Assembly (NCBI GenBank): GCA_018061265.1
Contig: JAGOUM010000007.1
Span: 19,875 to 83,874, forward strand
Reading direction: 5' to 3'
From: Rhodoferax sp.
Lineage (GTDB): Bacteria; Pseudomonadota; Gammaproteobacteria; Burkholderiales; Burkholderiaceae_C
Length of the DNA: 64,000 nucleotides
In this document: positions 7,740 through 15,655 of the stretch, piece after piece
How the letters are laid out: each line of letters opens with the position of its first letter
Numbering within the stretch: position 1 is the stretch's first letter
Translations under genes and position numbers: made by a program
Notes under the pieces: generated by a model
Database searches by the model: none
The model's input: the letters and a program-made list of their open reading frames with translations, nothing else
What the model was told of the DNA's origin: nothing

Positions 7740-8843
7740 ATGAATGAAGCGGTCAATCCTTCAAACATCGTCATTTGGGGTGGCTTTGTGCTGGCATTTG
7801 TCTTTGGTGCACTGGCCAACAAGTCGAACTTTTGCACCATGGGTGCCATCTCGGATGTGGTCAATATGGAGCATTGGGGTCGGGTGCGTATGTGGTTGCT
7901 GGCCATTGCCGTGGCGATGCTGGGTGCCAACCTGCTGCACATGGCCGGTCTGGTCGACCTGAGCAAGTCGGTCTACCAGCGTCCGTCACTGCCCTGGTTG
8001 TCGATGGTGGTGGGTGGTGTCCTCTTTGGTGTTGGCATGACCATGGCCGGTGGTTGCACCAACAAGAACCTGATCCGCGTCGGCGGCGGCAGCCTTCGCT
8101 CGGTGGTGGTGCTGGTGTTCCTGGGCCTGTCGGCATACATGACTCTCAAAGGGCTGTTTGGGCAATGGCGCGCCAGCTTTCTCGACCCGGTCACGATTGA
8201 TCTGGCGAAATTGGGCATGACCAACCAAAGCCTATCGCAACTGCTGGCCAAACTGACCGGTCTGAGTGAATCCGCCGCCCTGATGGCGACACTGGCAGTC
8301 TTGGTGCTGGGTATCCTGGTGTTTGTTTTCAAGGACAAGCGCTTTCGCAGCAACACACTGCAGGTCATCTCGTCCATCATCCTGGGCTTGCTGGTGGTTG
8401 CCGCCTGGTACCTGACCGGACACATTGGATACGGTGAAAATCCCGAGACCCTGGAGACAGTTTATTTCGCGACCAACACCCGCACCATCGAGTCCTTCAG
8501 TTTTGTGGCCCCTGTGTCGTTCGGCCTGGAGTTGCTGATGTTGTGGACGGACACCTCGACCCGCATGACCTTTGGCATTGCCACCGCAGTTGGCGTGGCA
8601 ATGGGCTCATTTGTCTATGCCATCAGTACCAAACAGTTTCGCTGGGAAGGTTTTGCCTCCATTGATGACCTGAAAACCCAGCTAACTGGTGCGATCCTGA
8701 TGGGTTTTGGCGGCGTGACGGCCATTGGTTGCACGATCGGCCAGGGCATGTCTGGCGTTTCAACCCTGGCCATCGGTTCTTTTGTCACGCTTGCCGGCAT
8801 CATTGTTGGGGCTGTGGCCATGATGAAATGGCAGCAACGGTAG
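7740..8843 (+). CDS. YeeE/YedE (TsuA-like) thiosulfate/sulfur transporter
   Basis: Polytopic inner-membrane protein of 367 aa in the YeeE/YedE family, whose characterised members import thiosulfate. Conserved cysteine motifs seen: NKSNFCTMGAISDV near the N-terminus, GMTMAGGCTNKNLIRVG, and FGGVTAIGCTIGQGMSGVS near the C-terminus; these line the transport path in TsuA. Nine or more hydrophobic helices are apparent. A ribosome site (CTGGAGA) precedes the ATG. Context with tusA and dsrE2 supports a role in bringing sulfur substrate to the cytoplasmic Dsr pathway. Confidence 0.88.
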   Translation: MNEAVNPSNIVIWGGFVLAFVFGALANKSNFCTMGAISDVVNMEHWGRVRMWLLAIAVAMLGANLLHMAGLVDLSKSVYQRPSLPWLSMVVGGVLFGVGMTMAGGCTNKNLIRVGGGSLRSVVVLVFLGLSAYMTLKGLFGQWRASFLDPVTIDLAKLGMTNQSLSQLLAKLTGLSESAALMATLAVLVLGILVFVFKDKRFRSNTLQVISSIILGLLVVAAWYLTGHIGYGENPETLETVYFATNTRTIESFSFVAPVSFGLELLMLWTDTSTRMTFGIATAVGVAMGSFVYAISTKQFRWEGFASIDDLKTQLTGAILMGFGGVTAIGCTIGQGMSGVSTLAIGSFVTLAGIIVGAVAMMKWQQR

Positions 8844-8850
8844 GCGCCAA

Positions 8851-8908
8851 ATTTTCATTTTTATAGCTACAAAAGCTTACCTGATATGCGCTTGAAGCCA
8901 TTTTATAT
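8851..8908 (+). repeat. Intergenic repeat, copy A
   Basis: Degenerate AT-rich repeat with the core TTATAGCTAC...GCTTAC...TATGCGCTTGAAGCC, flanked by T-rich and A/T-rich ends. Five more copies lie at 9751, 43431, 44747, 48497 and 59766, all between or at the ends of genes. It separates the yeeE-type gene from the convergent copper operon. Confidence 0.7.
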
Positions 8909-8938
8909 GAGAATAGTCGCCTCACGGGCTTGGCCTGC

Positions 8939-9223
8939 CTAAGGGATGCGCTCCAGTGTCAGGACGGTGTAGGCACCGTTGATTTTGTCGGCCGTGAACC
9001 TGACCTTGTCGCCGGCCTTGACCTGGTCCAGCAGTGCCGGGTCTTTCACCCCAAACACCATGCTCATAGGGGGCATGTCGAGATTTTTGATTTCACCGTG
9101 CTTGAGCGTGATTTTTCCGGCGCTCGGGTCAACCTTGCGCACTTCGGCCTCACTCATGTCAGATGCGGTTGCGCCGGTGGCGAGCACCAGACCTGCCACG
9201 ACCCAGACTGAAAAACGTGCCAT
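8939..9223 (-). CDS. CusF-like periplasmic copper-binding protein
   Basis: Small protein of 94 aa with signal peptide MARFSVWVVAGLVLATGATA. The mature part has the CusF copper-site pattern: LKHGEIKNLDMPPMSMVFGV, with His, two Met and the aromatic-rich strand. It would bind Cu(I)/Ag(I) in the periplasm. The ATG at 9223 is preferred over an in-frame TTG at 9238 because GAGGAG sits 7 bp upstream of it. It is the last gene of a copper operon reading 12527 to 8939. Confidence 0.85.
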   Translation of the reverse strand: MARFSVWVVAGLVLATGATASDMSEAEVRKVDPSAGKITLKHGEIKNLDMPPMSMVFGVKDPALLDQVKAGDKVRFTADKINGAYTVLTLERIP

Positions 9224-9234
9224 CTTGAGGCTCC

Positions 9235-9711
9235 TCAAACGTAGGATTGATAAACCGACGAACTGCCGTCACGCTGCACCAGCAGCACGGCATACGGATC
9301 TTTGCGACCACCGTAGGCCGGGCCGTCCATGCCGGGTGATCCCACTGGCATGCCCGGCACGCTCAGGCCCAGTGCGCGTGGCCGCTCCTTGAGCAGCCTG
9401 CGGATGTCTTGCGCGGGTACATGGCCTTCAAGCACATATCCGCTGATGAGTGCGGTGTGGCACGAGCCAAACTTCTCGGCCAGACCGAGCTTGCTGCGCT
9501 GCGCGGCCCGGGTGGCTTCACTCACCTCGTGGGTCTTGACCTCAAACCCCTGGCCCTGTAGGTGTTTGACCCAGTCTTTGCAGCAGCCACATGTGGCTGT
9601 TTTCCAGACCTCAAGCAGCGGCTTGCTGGCGTTTTGACCGAGCGCGCTGGTGTGCAGTGCGTTGATTCCCAGAAGGGCGACGGCGGATTGAATCAGGGTA
9701 CGTCTTTTCAT
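9235..9711 (-). CDS. DUF411 metal-binding protein
   Basis: Exported protein of 158 aa. The N-terminus MKRRTLIQSAVALLG is a Tat- or Sec-type signal. The hallmark TATCGCCKDWVKHLQGQGF (paired Cys in CGCC) and the later GSCHTALISGYVLEGHVP with C-H define DUF411, a family found in copper and other metal resistance loci. The ATG at 9711, with AAGGA upstream, is chosen over an in-frame start at 9765 that adds an unlikely leader. It lies 11 bp before the CusF-like gene. Its biochemical activity is not established. Confidence 0.88.
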   Translation of the reverse strand: MKRRTLIQSAVALLGINALHTSALGQNASKPLLEVWKTATCGCCKDWVKHLQGQGFEVKTHEVSEATRAAQRSKLGLAEKFGSCHTALISGYVLEGHVPAQDIRRLLKERPRALGLSVPGMPVGSPGMDGPAYGGRKDPYAVLLVQRDGSSSVYQSYV

Positions 9712-9750
9712 GGTGTGGTCCTTGGCTATGAAATGTGTTGAAAAAATGTG

Positions 9751-9805
9751 ATAAAAAAGGCTCAAGCCCTTATTGGAAAAATAATTAAAGCTACTATTTT
9801 GATAA
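9751..9805 (-). repeat. Intergenic repeat, copy B
   Basis: Inverted relative to copy A: AAAAAAGGCTCAAGCCCTTATTGG followed by AAAGCTACTATTTT. It lies in the 109-bp gap between the multicopper oxidase and DUF411 genes, so it interrupts the copper operon without breaking an ORF. Confidence 0.65.
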
Positions 9806-9819
9806 TGTTTATAAAAGCA

Positions 9820-11211
9820 CTAATGCTTGTGCTGGCCGTCTGCCGGTTTCTTGACCCGAAGTTCAGGCGTATTGCTGGCTTCACCCTGGTCTGCTGGAGA
9901 CGCTTGGGAGTGGGCGGCTGGCAGACTGCCCGTCCACTCATAAGCCTGCGTGCCAGCGGGCTGCTTGTACCAGCCGGGGTCGCTGTAATCCCCGGGTTTC
10001 TGGCTTTGCCGCACCTTCAGGGTGGTGAACATGCCGCCCATCTCGATCGGACCATAGGGCCCGGTGCCGGTCATCATCGGCAGGGTGTTGTCGGGCAGGG
10101 GCATGCTCATCTCACCCATGTCGGCCATGCCGCGTTCCCCCATCACCATGTAGTCCGGGGCCACGCGCTGGATCTGGCCCAGTAAGCCACGGTGGTCTAC
10201 TCCGATCATGTTGGGCACGCCGTGGCCCATGGGGTTCATGGTGTGGTGGCTCTTGTGGCAGTGAAAAGCCCAGTCGCCCTCCTCATCGGCCAGAAATTCG
10301 AGCTGGCGCATCTGGCCCACCGCCACATCGGTGGTCACCTCGGGGCAGCGCGCCGCCAGCGGCCAGGGACCGCCGTCACTGCCCGTCACCACAAACTCAT
10401 GACCATGCAGGTGAATGGGGTGGTTGGTCATGGTGAGGTTGCCCACGCGGATGCGCACCTGGTCGCCCAGGCGCACGTTGAGGGTGTCAATGCCAGGAAA
10501 GGCGCGACTGTTCCAGGTCCAGAGGTTGAAGTCCAGCATGGTGTTGGGCTTGGGGGTGCTGGCGCCGGGTTCCACGTCGTAGGCGTTGAGCAGGAAGCAA
10601 AAGTCGCGCTGTACCTCGTTGATCAGCGGGTGTTTGGCCTTGGGGTGCGTGATCCACAAACCCATCATGCCCATGGCCATTTGCGTCATTTCATCGGCGT
10701 GTGGGTGGTACATGAAGGTGCCGGGGCGACGCGCTTCAAACTCATAAACAAAGGTCTTGCCGACCGGAATTTGTGGCTGCGTGAGCCCACCCACGCCGTC
10801 CATGCCGTTGGGCAGGCGCTGTCCGTGCCAGTGCATGGTGGTGTGTTCAGGCAGCTTGTTGGTGAGAAAGATACGCACGCGGTCGCCTTCAACAACTTCA
10901 ATGGTGGGGCCGGGGCTTTGTCCGTTGTAGCCCCACAGGGTGGCTTTCATGCCGGGTGCAATCTCGCGCACCACGGGTTCGGCCACCAGGTGAAACTCCT
11001 TGACCCCGTTGCGCATGCGCCAGGGGCAGGTCCAACCGTTGAGAGTCACCACCGGGTTGTAGGGACGGCCGGTGCTGGGCACCAGCGGTGGCGCGGTGTT
11101 GGCGTGGGTCATGCTGACCGGCTCTGGCACGGCAGCCAGGGCCACTCGGCTCACACTGCTGGCCGCCACAGCGCCCAAAGTGGCGCCTTGAAAAAAGTTG
11201 CGTCGGTTCAT
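9820..11211 (-). CDS. Multicopper oxidase (CopA/laccase-like)
   Basis: Periplasmic multicopper oxidase of about 463 aa. It has a twin-arginine signal (MNRRNFFQGATLGAVAASSV). All four copper-ligand motifs are present in order: MHWHGQ, MYHPHADE, NHPIHLHGHEF, and the C-terminal HCHKSHHTMNPMGH, which fits HCHxxxHxxxxM for the type 1 site. It probably oxidizes Cu(I) to less toxic Cu(II). The ATG at 11211 follows the stop of the efflux gene (TGA 11216-11214) closely, implying coupled translation. A TTG at 11217 is an alternative start. Confidence 0.92.
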   Translation of the reverse strand: MNRRNFFQGATLGAVAASSVSRVALAAVPEPVSMTHANTAPPLVPSTGRPYNPVVTLNGWTCPWRMRNGVKEFHLVAEPVVREIAPGMKATLWGYNGQSPGPTIEVVEGDRVRIFLTNKLPEHTTMHWHGQRLPNGMDGVGGLTQPQIPVGKTFVYEFEARRPGTFMYHPHADEMTQMAMGMMGLWITHPKAKHPLINEVQRDFCFLLNAYDVEPGASTPKPNTMLDFNLWTWNSRAFPGIDTLNVRLGDQVRIRVGNLTMTNHPIHLHGHEFVVTGSDGGPWPLAARCPEVTTDVAVGQMRQLEFLADEEGDWAFHCHKSHHTMNPMGHGVPNMIGVDHRGLLGQIQRVAPDYMVMGERGMADMGEMSMPLPDNTLPMMTGTGPYGPIEMGGMFTTLKVRQSQKPGDYSDPGWYKQPAGTQAYEWTGSLPAAHSQASPADQGEASNTPELRVKKPADGQHKH

Positions 11212-11213
11212 AT

Positions 11214-12527
11214 TCAATGACCTGGGTTGGTGGCTGGGGCACTGCCCGTAGCGCTAGAGATGGATGAAAAGCTGACCACAGCCCCGCTCAGCACGGCTTG
11301 TAGGTCGATATAAGCCAACCAGGCATCGCGCTGGGCTTGGCTGGCAGCCAGCTCGCTTTGCAAGCGGGCGCGGGCGCTGGCCAGCAGGTCCCAAGTGCTT
11401 GACAACATGCCGTTGTAGCGCAGTTGGGTTTCTTCTTGCATGGCAGTGGCCAGGCTTGCGGCTTGGCGCTGATGCTGTGCCATGTCGAGGGCGGTGCGCC
11501 AGCGATAGTAGGCTTCGCGCGCCTGACTGCGGGTGTTAACCGCCAGGGTGTGGGCCTGCGCTTGCGCATGCACGGCACGCTCCAGTGCGTCGGTCAGCGG
11601 GACTTGCCGAGCGTTCAAGACCGGCGCGATGAGATGCTGACCCAAGTCGACATCCGCGGGGCGTTTGGCATCTTGTAATGCTGTATCGACAGCGAGTTGC
11701 CATTGCCGCAAGTGCGACTGTGTCACCCCGGCTGCCGCTTGCCCTGCCTCAATCCGCGCCAGCGCCAGTTCGGGTTGATGGCGCAATGCGGTGGCTTCCA
11801 GGGCAGGCGTTTCCACCGCATCGGTCGGCAGCGCTGGCAAGCGGACAGGCAAATTCAGTTGCGCCGAACTGCCCCACAAGCCCAACAGGCGGACCAGCTC
11901 TTCTGTGGCGCTGAATGACGCTTGCTGCGCCAGCGCCAGTTGGCTTGCGGTGGCAGACTGCACCAGCTGCTCTTGAAGCAGTTGCATCTTGCTCCAATTA
12001 CCGACCCGCGCCATGCGCTGACCCAAGTCGACACCTGCCGTCGCGGCCTGCGCCACTTGACGCAGATGTGACTCGGTTTGGCGGGCGGCCACGGCGTTAA
12101 CCCAGGCGCGCTGCACGCCGTGGGTCAGCGCAAGCACACGGGCGTCGATCTGTGCCCGGGCCAGTGCACTGGCTTGCGGTGGAGCAATCAGGTCGGGCTG
12201 GTGTCTCAGCGCCTGGGCCACGGCCTGCGCGGCCGTCAAAAGTACTTGGGCAGGCGACGTCTCATCGACTTGGCCTGGTGCCGCGTTGGCCAGTTCCCAT
12301 TTCAAAATATCGACGTGACCGTGCAGGTTGCGGCCGACATCGGCGTTGGCCTGTACCCAGTCAGTCAGGTTGATCTCACTGCCGGGATGTACCTGTTGTG
12401 AATCGCCGAACGCCGGGCGGTAGGCCACTGCGGGCACGATCACATCAGGGTCAGCGGCAAAGGGTTGCGCCATGGCGGCGCCGGGCATCGATGCTGCGAG
12501 CAATGCAGCCAAAAAACTTCTTCTCAA
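11214..12527 (-). CDS. Outer-membrane efflux protein (TolC/CusC-like family)
   Basis: Protein of 437 aa with signal peptide MRRSFLAALLAASMPGAAMA and long helical repeats rich in Ala, Gln and Leu, typical of the TolC-type alpha-barrel. It is the first gene of the copper operon (efflux protein, multicopper oxidase, DUF411, CusF-like). No RND pump or membrane-fusion gene is in this operon, so it may either work with a pump elsewhere or be a CopB-like substitute. Family assignment comes from the overall repeat pattern rather than a short motif. Confidence 0.8.
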   Translation of the reverse strand: MRRSFLAALLAASMPGAAMAQPFAADPDVIVPAVAYRPAFGDSQQVHPGSEINLTDWVQANADVGRNLHGHVDILKWELANAAPGQVDETSPAQVLLTAAQAVAQALRHQPDLIAPPQASALARAQIDARVLALTHGVQRAWVNAVAARQTESHLRQVAQAATAGVDLGQRMARVGNWSKMQLLQEQLVQSATASQLALAQQASFSATEELVRLLGLWGSSAQLNLPVRLPALPTDAVETPALEATALRHQPELALARIEAGQAAAGVTQSHLRQWQLAVDTALQDAKRPADVDLGQHLIAPVLNARQVPLTDALERAVHAQAQAHTLAVNTRSQAREAYYRWRTALDMAQHQRQAASLATAMQEETQLRYNGMLSSTWDLLASARARLQSELAASQAQRDAWLAYIDLQAVLSGAVVSFSSISSATGSAPATNPGH

Positions 12528-12593
12528 GGGGGTCTCCTGAACGGTTCAACGGAATCGAACGGTCCGCCAACAGACGGACCACGGGCGTTGTGT

Positions 12594-12998
12594 TCAGGAA
12601 ATGGGCGGTTTGAGGTGTTGCGCGAGGGGCACGCTGACAAAGAGGCTCGGACTACTGCGAACTTCCAGCCTTGGCAAAACCAGCGCTGACCAGCAGTCAA
12701 TCGCCGTGAAAAGCGCCACGCTGTGGCACATCTGGCAGGTGCTGCACTGGGCACAGTCCCCATGGGCCGAAGCTGAATCGCCAGCAACCGCGGGTGGTTC
12801 GGTGAGGTCTGTCGTGTGCGCTGATACCGTGGCTGCCTCGTGGCACGGCAATGGCGTCAATGAAGAACCCGAATTGACCTTGACTCCTGCCAGGGCTGGA
12901 CTTGTGCTGATGGAGGCGGTTTGAATCACCATGGCGTCACCCACCCAGGCACGTATCGGCAACAGCACCATCATGAGGACAAAAAAAGCAGCACGCAT
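12594..12998 (-). CDS. Small membrane/periplasmic protein with Cys-rich metal-binding segment
   Basis: Protein of 134 aa, not named. An N-terminal hydrophobic segment (MRAAFFVLMMVLLPIRAWVG) acts as signal or anchor. A low-complexity linker carries a CHEAAT site, then the cluster CAQCSTCQMCHSV (four Cys and one His within 12 residues), then a second weakly hydrophobic stretch. Such genes are often found directly upstream of copper or heavy-metal efflux genes in Burkholderiales. Start at ATG 12998 is preferred over TTG 13019. A role in metal sensing or binding is inference. Confidence 0.65.
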   Translation of the reverse strand: MRAAFFVLMMVLLPIRAWVGDAMVIQTASISTSPALAGVKVNSGSSLTPLPCHEAATVSAHTTDLTEPPAVAGDSASAHGDCAQCSTCQMCHSVALFTAIDCWSALVLPRLEVRSSPSLFVSVPLAQHLKPPIS

Positions 12999-13061
12999 GG
13001 CCTGAATGATACGGCGCAAGCCGATAAGTTCAATCCGTTTGGGGCTGACCGCTGCGATTTT

Positions 13062-13502
13062 TCAGGTCGAAGGCGGACTCCGGCGGCGAAGCTCCCATGC
13101 CGAGATGCTGGCCACGATCTGATCCCAGGGCAAATCCAGCAAACTGCCGCCATCACGCATCGCCAACTGCACCAGCCCATGCACATCGGCGACGGGTGAC
13201 TCAAGGGCGTGCTGCAGACCACGTAGCCCACCACATTGCAACTTCATGGCCTTGGCATGGGCAATGGGCTCGCCATGGCGTGGCAGACGCAGCGCAAAAA
13301 GGGCACGCTCACGAAACAAGTTGTTCAGCGTGTTGCAATTGATGTGGGCGATCTCGGAGCCACAGGTGATGACTTCGCGCTCAGCCATGGCGGTGTGCCT
13401 GGCCAGCACACACTGCCCACATCCGGCCAGCACGGCTTTGGCGAAGACGCAGGCGGATGGCGTGAGCGCCTGGCGCGCCGCCTGAAAAGCCATCTCATCC
13501 AT
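13062..13502 (-). CDS. Conserved Cys-rich protein, unknown (last gene of dsr-divergent operon)
   Basis: Protein of 146 aa without a recognised domain. Six cysteines stand out: Cys18, Cys28, Cys31, Cys47, Cys56 and Cys90, the second and third forming CGQC. Five within 39 residues is a spacing that could hold an iron-sulfur cluster or zinc. The segment EREVITCGSEIAHINCNTLN looks conserved and non-random. It is the distal gene of the minus-strand operon that starts near 18439 beside the dsr promoter, which suggests a sulfur or redox function. No signal peptide. Confidence 0.6.
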   Translation of the reverse strand: MDEMAFQAARQALTPSACVFAKAVLAGCGQCVLARHTAMAEREVITCGSEIAHINCNTLNNLFRERALFALRLPRHGEPIAHAKAMKLQCGGLRGLQHALESPVADVHGLVQLAMRDGGSLLDLPWDQIVASISAWELRRRSPPST

Positions 13503-13515
13503 GGGCCGAGCTCGG

Positions 13516-13734
13516 TCAGTCGTCGCCCTTGGGTCCGGGTGTACGTACTTGGAGCATCAGATCAAGCGCCTGGTCTTCGTTCTCGGCGAACATGACCTTG
13601 ATTTTTTCAAGTGTCTTGGCCGCTTGTTGCGCACGCAGCATTTTGGCATGCGCCGAAGCCTCCTTGAAAGCATCAAATTCGCAGAGCTTCTTGAACTGTG
13701 CACCGGGATTGACTGAAAAAATGAAGTATGGCAT
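13516..13734 (-). CDS. Small conserved hypothetical protein
   Basis: 72-aa soluble protein starting MPYFIFSVNPGAQFKKLCEF, with a charged helical middle (FKEASAHAKMLRAQQAAKTLEKIKVMFAEN). No known domain is recognised. It sits between the S24-like gene and the Cys-rich gene in the same direction, with 26-bp and 13-bp gaps, so it belongs to the dsr-divergent operon. Confidence 0.6.
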   Translation of the reverse strand: MPYFIFSVNPGAQFKKLCEFDAFKEASAHAKMLRAQQAAKTLEKIKVMFAENEDQALDLMLQVRTPGPKGDD

Positions 13735-13760
13735 GGAGAAAAATCGGTAAATCAGGAAGA

Positions 13761-14105
13761 TCAGATGTAATGCTTGGACGCACGCCGCCTGCCAGGCAAG
13801 GCTTTTTGAATGATCACGCCACGAACATCCGCCAGACTGACCAGCGGCTCATCCGGGAAGGCCGGGTTCAGCGCATGCAAAACCCAGCCATCACCGGCCT
13901 GAAGCAGTTGCCGAAATGTCCATTCTTCGTTGTGCCAGGCCAGTACATACGAGCCATCTTTGGCCAAGCCCTCAGGTTCGATGATGATGATCTCGCCCTC
14001 CTGGAACTCGGGCGTCATGCTCTGGCCCATCACCATCAGCGCAAAGGACTCGCCACCGGCGCAGTCCGGTATCAGCATGTCGTGGTCGGGGGTACTGGTT
14101 TGCAT
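13761..14105 (-). CDS. S24/LexA-like domain protein, probably protease-dead
   Basis: 114-aa single-domain protein resembling the C-terminal half of LexA/UmuD/phage repressors. The Ser motif is clear (VMGQSMTPEFQEGEIIIIEP, Ser29). The Lys that activates this Ser in S24 peptidases should fall in WTFRQLLQ, but Arg65 is there instead. No DNA-binding domain is fused. ATG 14105 is chosen because it overlaps the upstream stop (TGATG) and AGGAG lies 5 bp before it. It may be a binding or sensor module rather than a protease. It is translationally coupled to the flavoreductase gene. Confidence 0.7.
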   Translation of the reverse strand: MQTSTPDHDMLIPDCAGGESFALMVMGQSMTPEFQEGEIIIIEPEGLAKDGSYVLAWHNEEWTFRQLLQAGDGWVLHALNPAFPDEPLVSLADVRGVIIQKALPGRRRASKHYI

Positions 14106-15580
14106 CACATCTCCTGCTTGAAAATCTGGGCGGCAGGTACACCAGCCCGCCGAAGGTCATCAAACAGCGTATCGACAAACAGCGGCGGGCCACACAGGTA
14201 AAAATCACACTCGATGTCGAACAGGTTGGCGTGCATCGCCAGCGCAATTTCTTTGGCACCGGCCACGATGTCGGTATTGGAAAACAATTCGTACTCGAAG
14301 TTGTCCAGCGCCTCCGACCAGGCTCTGCATTGATTGGAATGAAAGTGACCGTCATCGCGCAGGGCGAGCCAGAACAAGGACAGTGATGGCACGGCATCAA
14401 GCGCCAGCGCATGCTCGATCAAGCTCTTGATCGGTGAATAGCCCAGATCACAGGCGGCAAATACCAGCGGTCGGTGCCCCTCGATCAGGACAAATTCACC
14501 CATCGGTCCGCGGACGGTCACCGCGTCGCCCAGGCCAAGCTGATCAGAAAAAACCGCATTCGCCAGAGAACTGCCCTCATCCCGCGCCACAAAAAACAGC
14601 AGGTTGCGGTCATCACAGGGGCAGCTGGCAATGGCCTGGATGCTCTGCACATCGCCTTGCGCCAAGTTGGACCATCCCAACGCGACGGACTGCCCGGCCA
14701 GAAAGCGCAGCCGGTGTGTCCGCGGTGTCTGCAATTGCAACAGCCGCGTGTTGGGTGCCACCGTGGTCAGTGCACGTACCTTGGTAACGATCTCCTGCTC
14801 AGGAATATCTTTTGGTCCGCCAGCTTCAAGCAGTTCGAGCGTTAGTTCACTGCTGCCCGCAGTGTGGCAACACATCAAAGTGTAGCCCTGTGACTTCTCG
14901 TTCTCGGACAAGCAATAGTCGAAATGCTGCGTTTGCACCACGTCGCCAGAGATCACCCTCACCTTGCACATGCCGCAGCTGCCATTGCCGCAACCATAGT
15001 TGAGTCGCAAACCCGAGTGCAGGCCCGACTGCAGCAGATTGGCATGCCCCTCGACTGCAAATTGGTGCCCGCTGGGCTGTACCGTGACCTGAGCCGTCAT
15101 GATTTTGAGCATATCGTCCATCACTTCGAGTAAATCCACTGCATCCGTGGCCAGCACGGACGACAGGCCACGGGTTACCTGCCACTCAAGCGCCTGCCAG
15201 GCCGCATCTTGAGGGTGCAAGGCGTATTGTTCTCGAATCGTCTTTTGTACCGCAACCACCAGTTCGTGGTAACGCTGCAAGTGCAGGCGCACATCGCCAA
15301 GCTCCTGGCTTTGAGCAAACAGGCGCTGCGCCAACACCTCCTGACTGGGCAGAAGACGTTCACGCAACCGTTTGCCAAACGCCTCGTCGCGGATTTGGGC
15401 CACCCGCTCCAGCAGGCCGGATTCCTCAAACGAGGCACTTGGGTACAAGCGCAACAAGGCTTCAGTGGAGACCATGCCATCATTGAGCAGCAAGGCACCG
15501 GTGCGGACCTGCTGTTGCAGCACACCCCGTGCCACTCCCACCAACTGGGCTGCTCGCCAGATGCTCACCTGATGTGCCAT
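14105..15580 (-). CDS. 2Fe-2S ferredoxin / FAD-NAD(P)H reductase with extra N-terminal domain
   Basis: Soluble 491-aa electron-transfer protein. Residues 1-160 are helical, with an HTH-like start (SIWRAAQLVGVARGVLQQQV). Residues 165-250 form a plant-type 2Fe-2S domain with Cys197, Cys202, Cys205 and Cys237 or Cys238. A ferredoxin-reductase-like module follows, with GPMGEFVL and a C-terminal FYLCGPPLFVDTLF motif of the NAD site. The usual FAD-binding RxYS tetrapeptide is not evident (the region reads SIQAIASCPCD). It could supply electrons to the adjacent TauD-like oxygenase or to another partner in the operon. Confidence 0.78.
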   Translation of the reverse strand: MAHQVSIWRAAQLVGVARGVLQQQVRTGALLLNDGMVSTEALLRLYPSASFEESGLLERVAQIRDEAFGKRLRERLLPSQEVLAQRLFAQSQELGDVRLHLQRYHELVVAVQKTIREQYALHPQDAAWQALEWQVTRGLSSVLATDAVDLLEVMDDMLKIMTAQVTVQPSGHQFAVEGHANLLQSGLHSGLRLNYGCGNGSCGMCKVRVISGDVVQTQHFDYCLSENEKSQGYTLMCCHTAGSSELTLELLEAGGPKDIPEQEIVTKVRALTTVAPNTRLLQLQTPRTHRLRFLAGQSVALGWSNLAQGDVQSIQAIASCPCDDRNLLFFVARDEGSSLANAVFSDQLGLGDAVTVRGPMGEFVLIEGHRPLVFAACDLGYSPIKSLIEHALALDAVPSLSLFWLALRDDGHFHSNQCRAWSEALDNFEYELFSNTDIVAGAKEIALAMHANLFDIECDFYLCGPPLFVDTLFDDLRRAGVPAAQIFKQEM

Positions 15581-15655
15581 GGCTGTCTCTTTGTTATGTT
15601 AAATGCAGCATTCAATGTATGCCAGGCATGGGCTGGAGGCATATTTTTCTATAAA

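Noticed and set aside
10192-11220. 342-aa plus-strand frame opposite the multicopper oxidase
   Set aside because: Antisense of the oxidase; His/Gly/Val-rich low-complexity translation.
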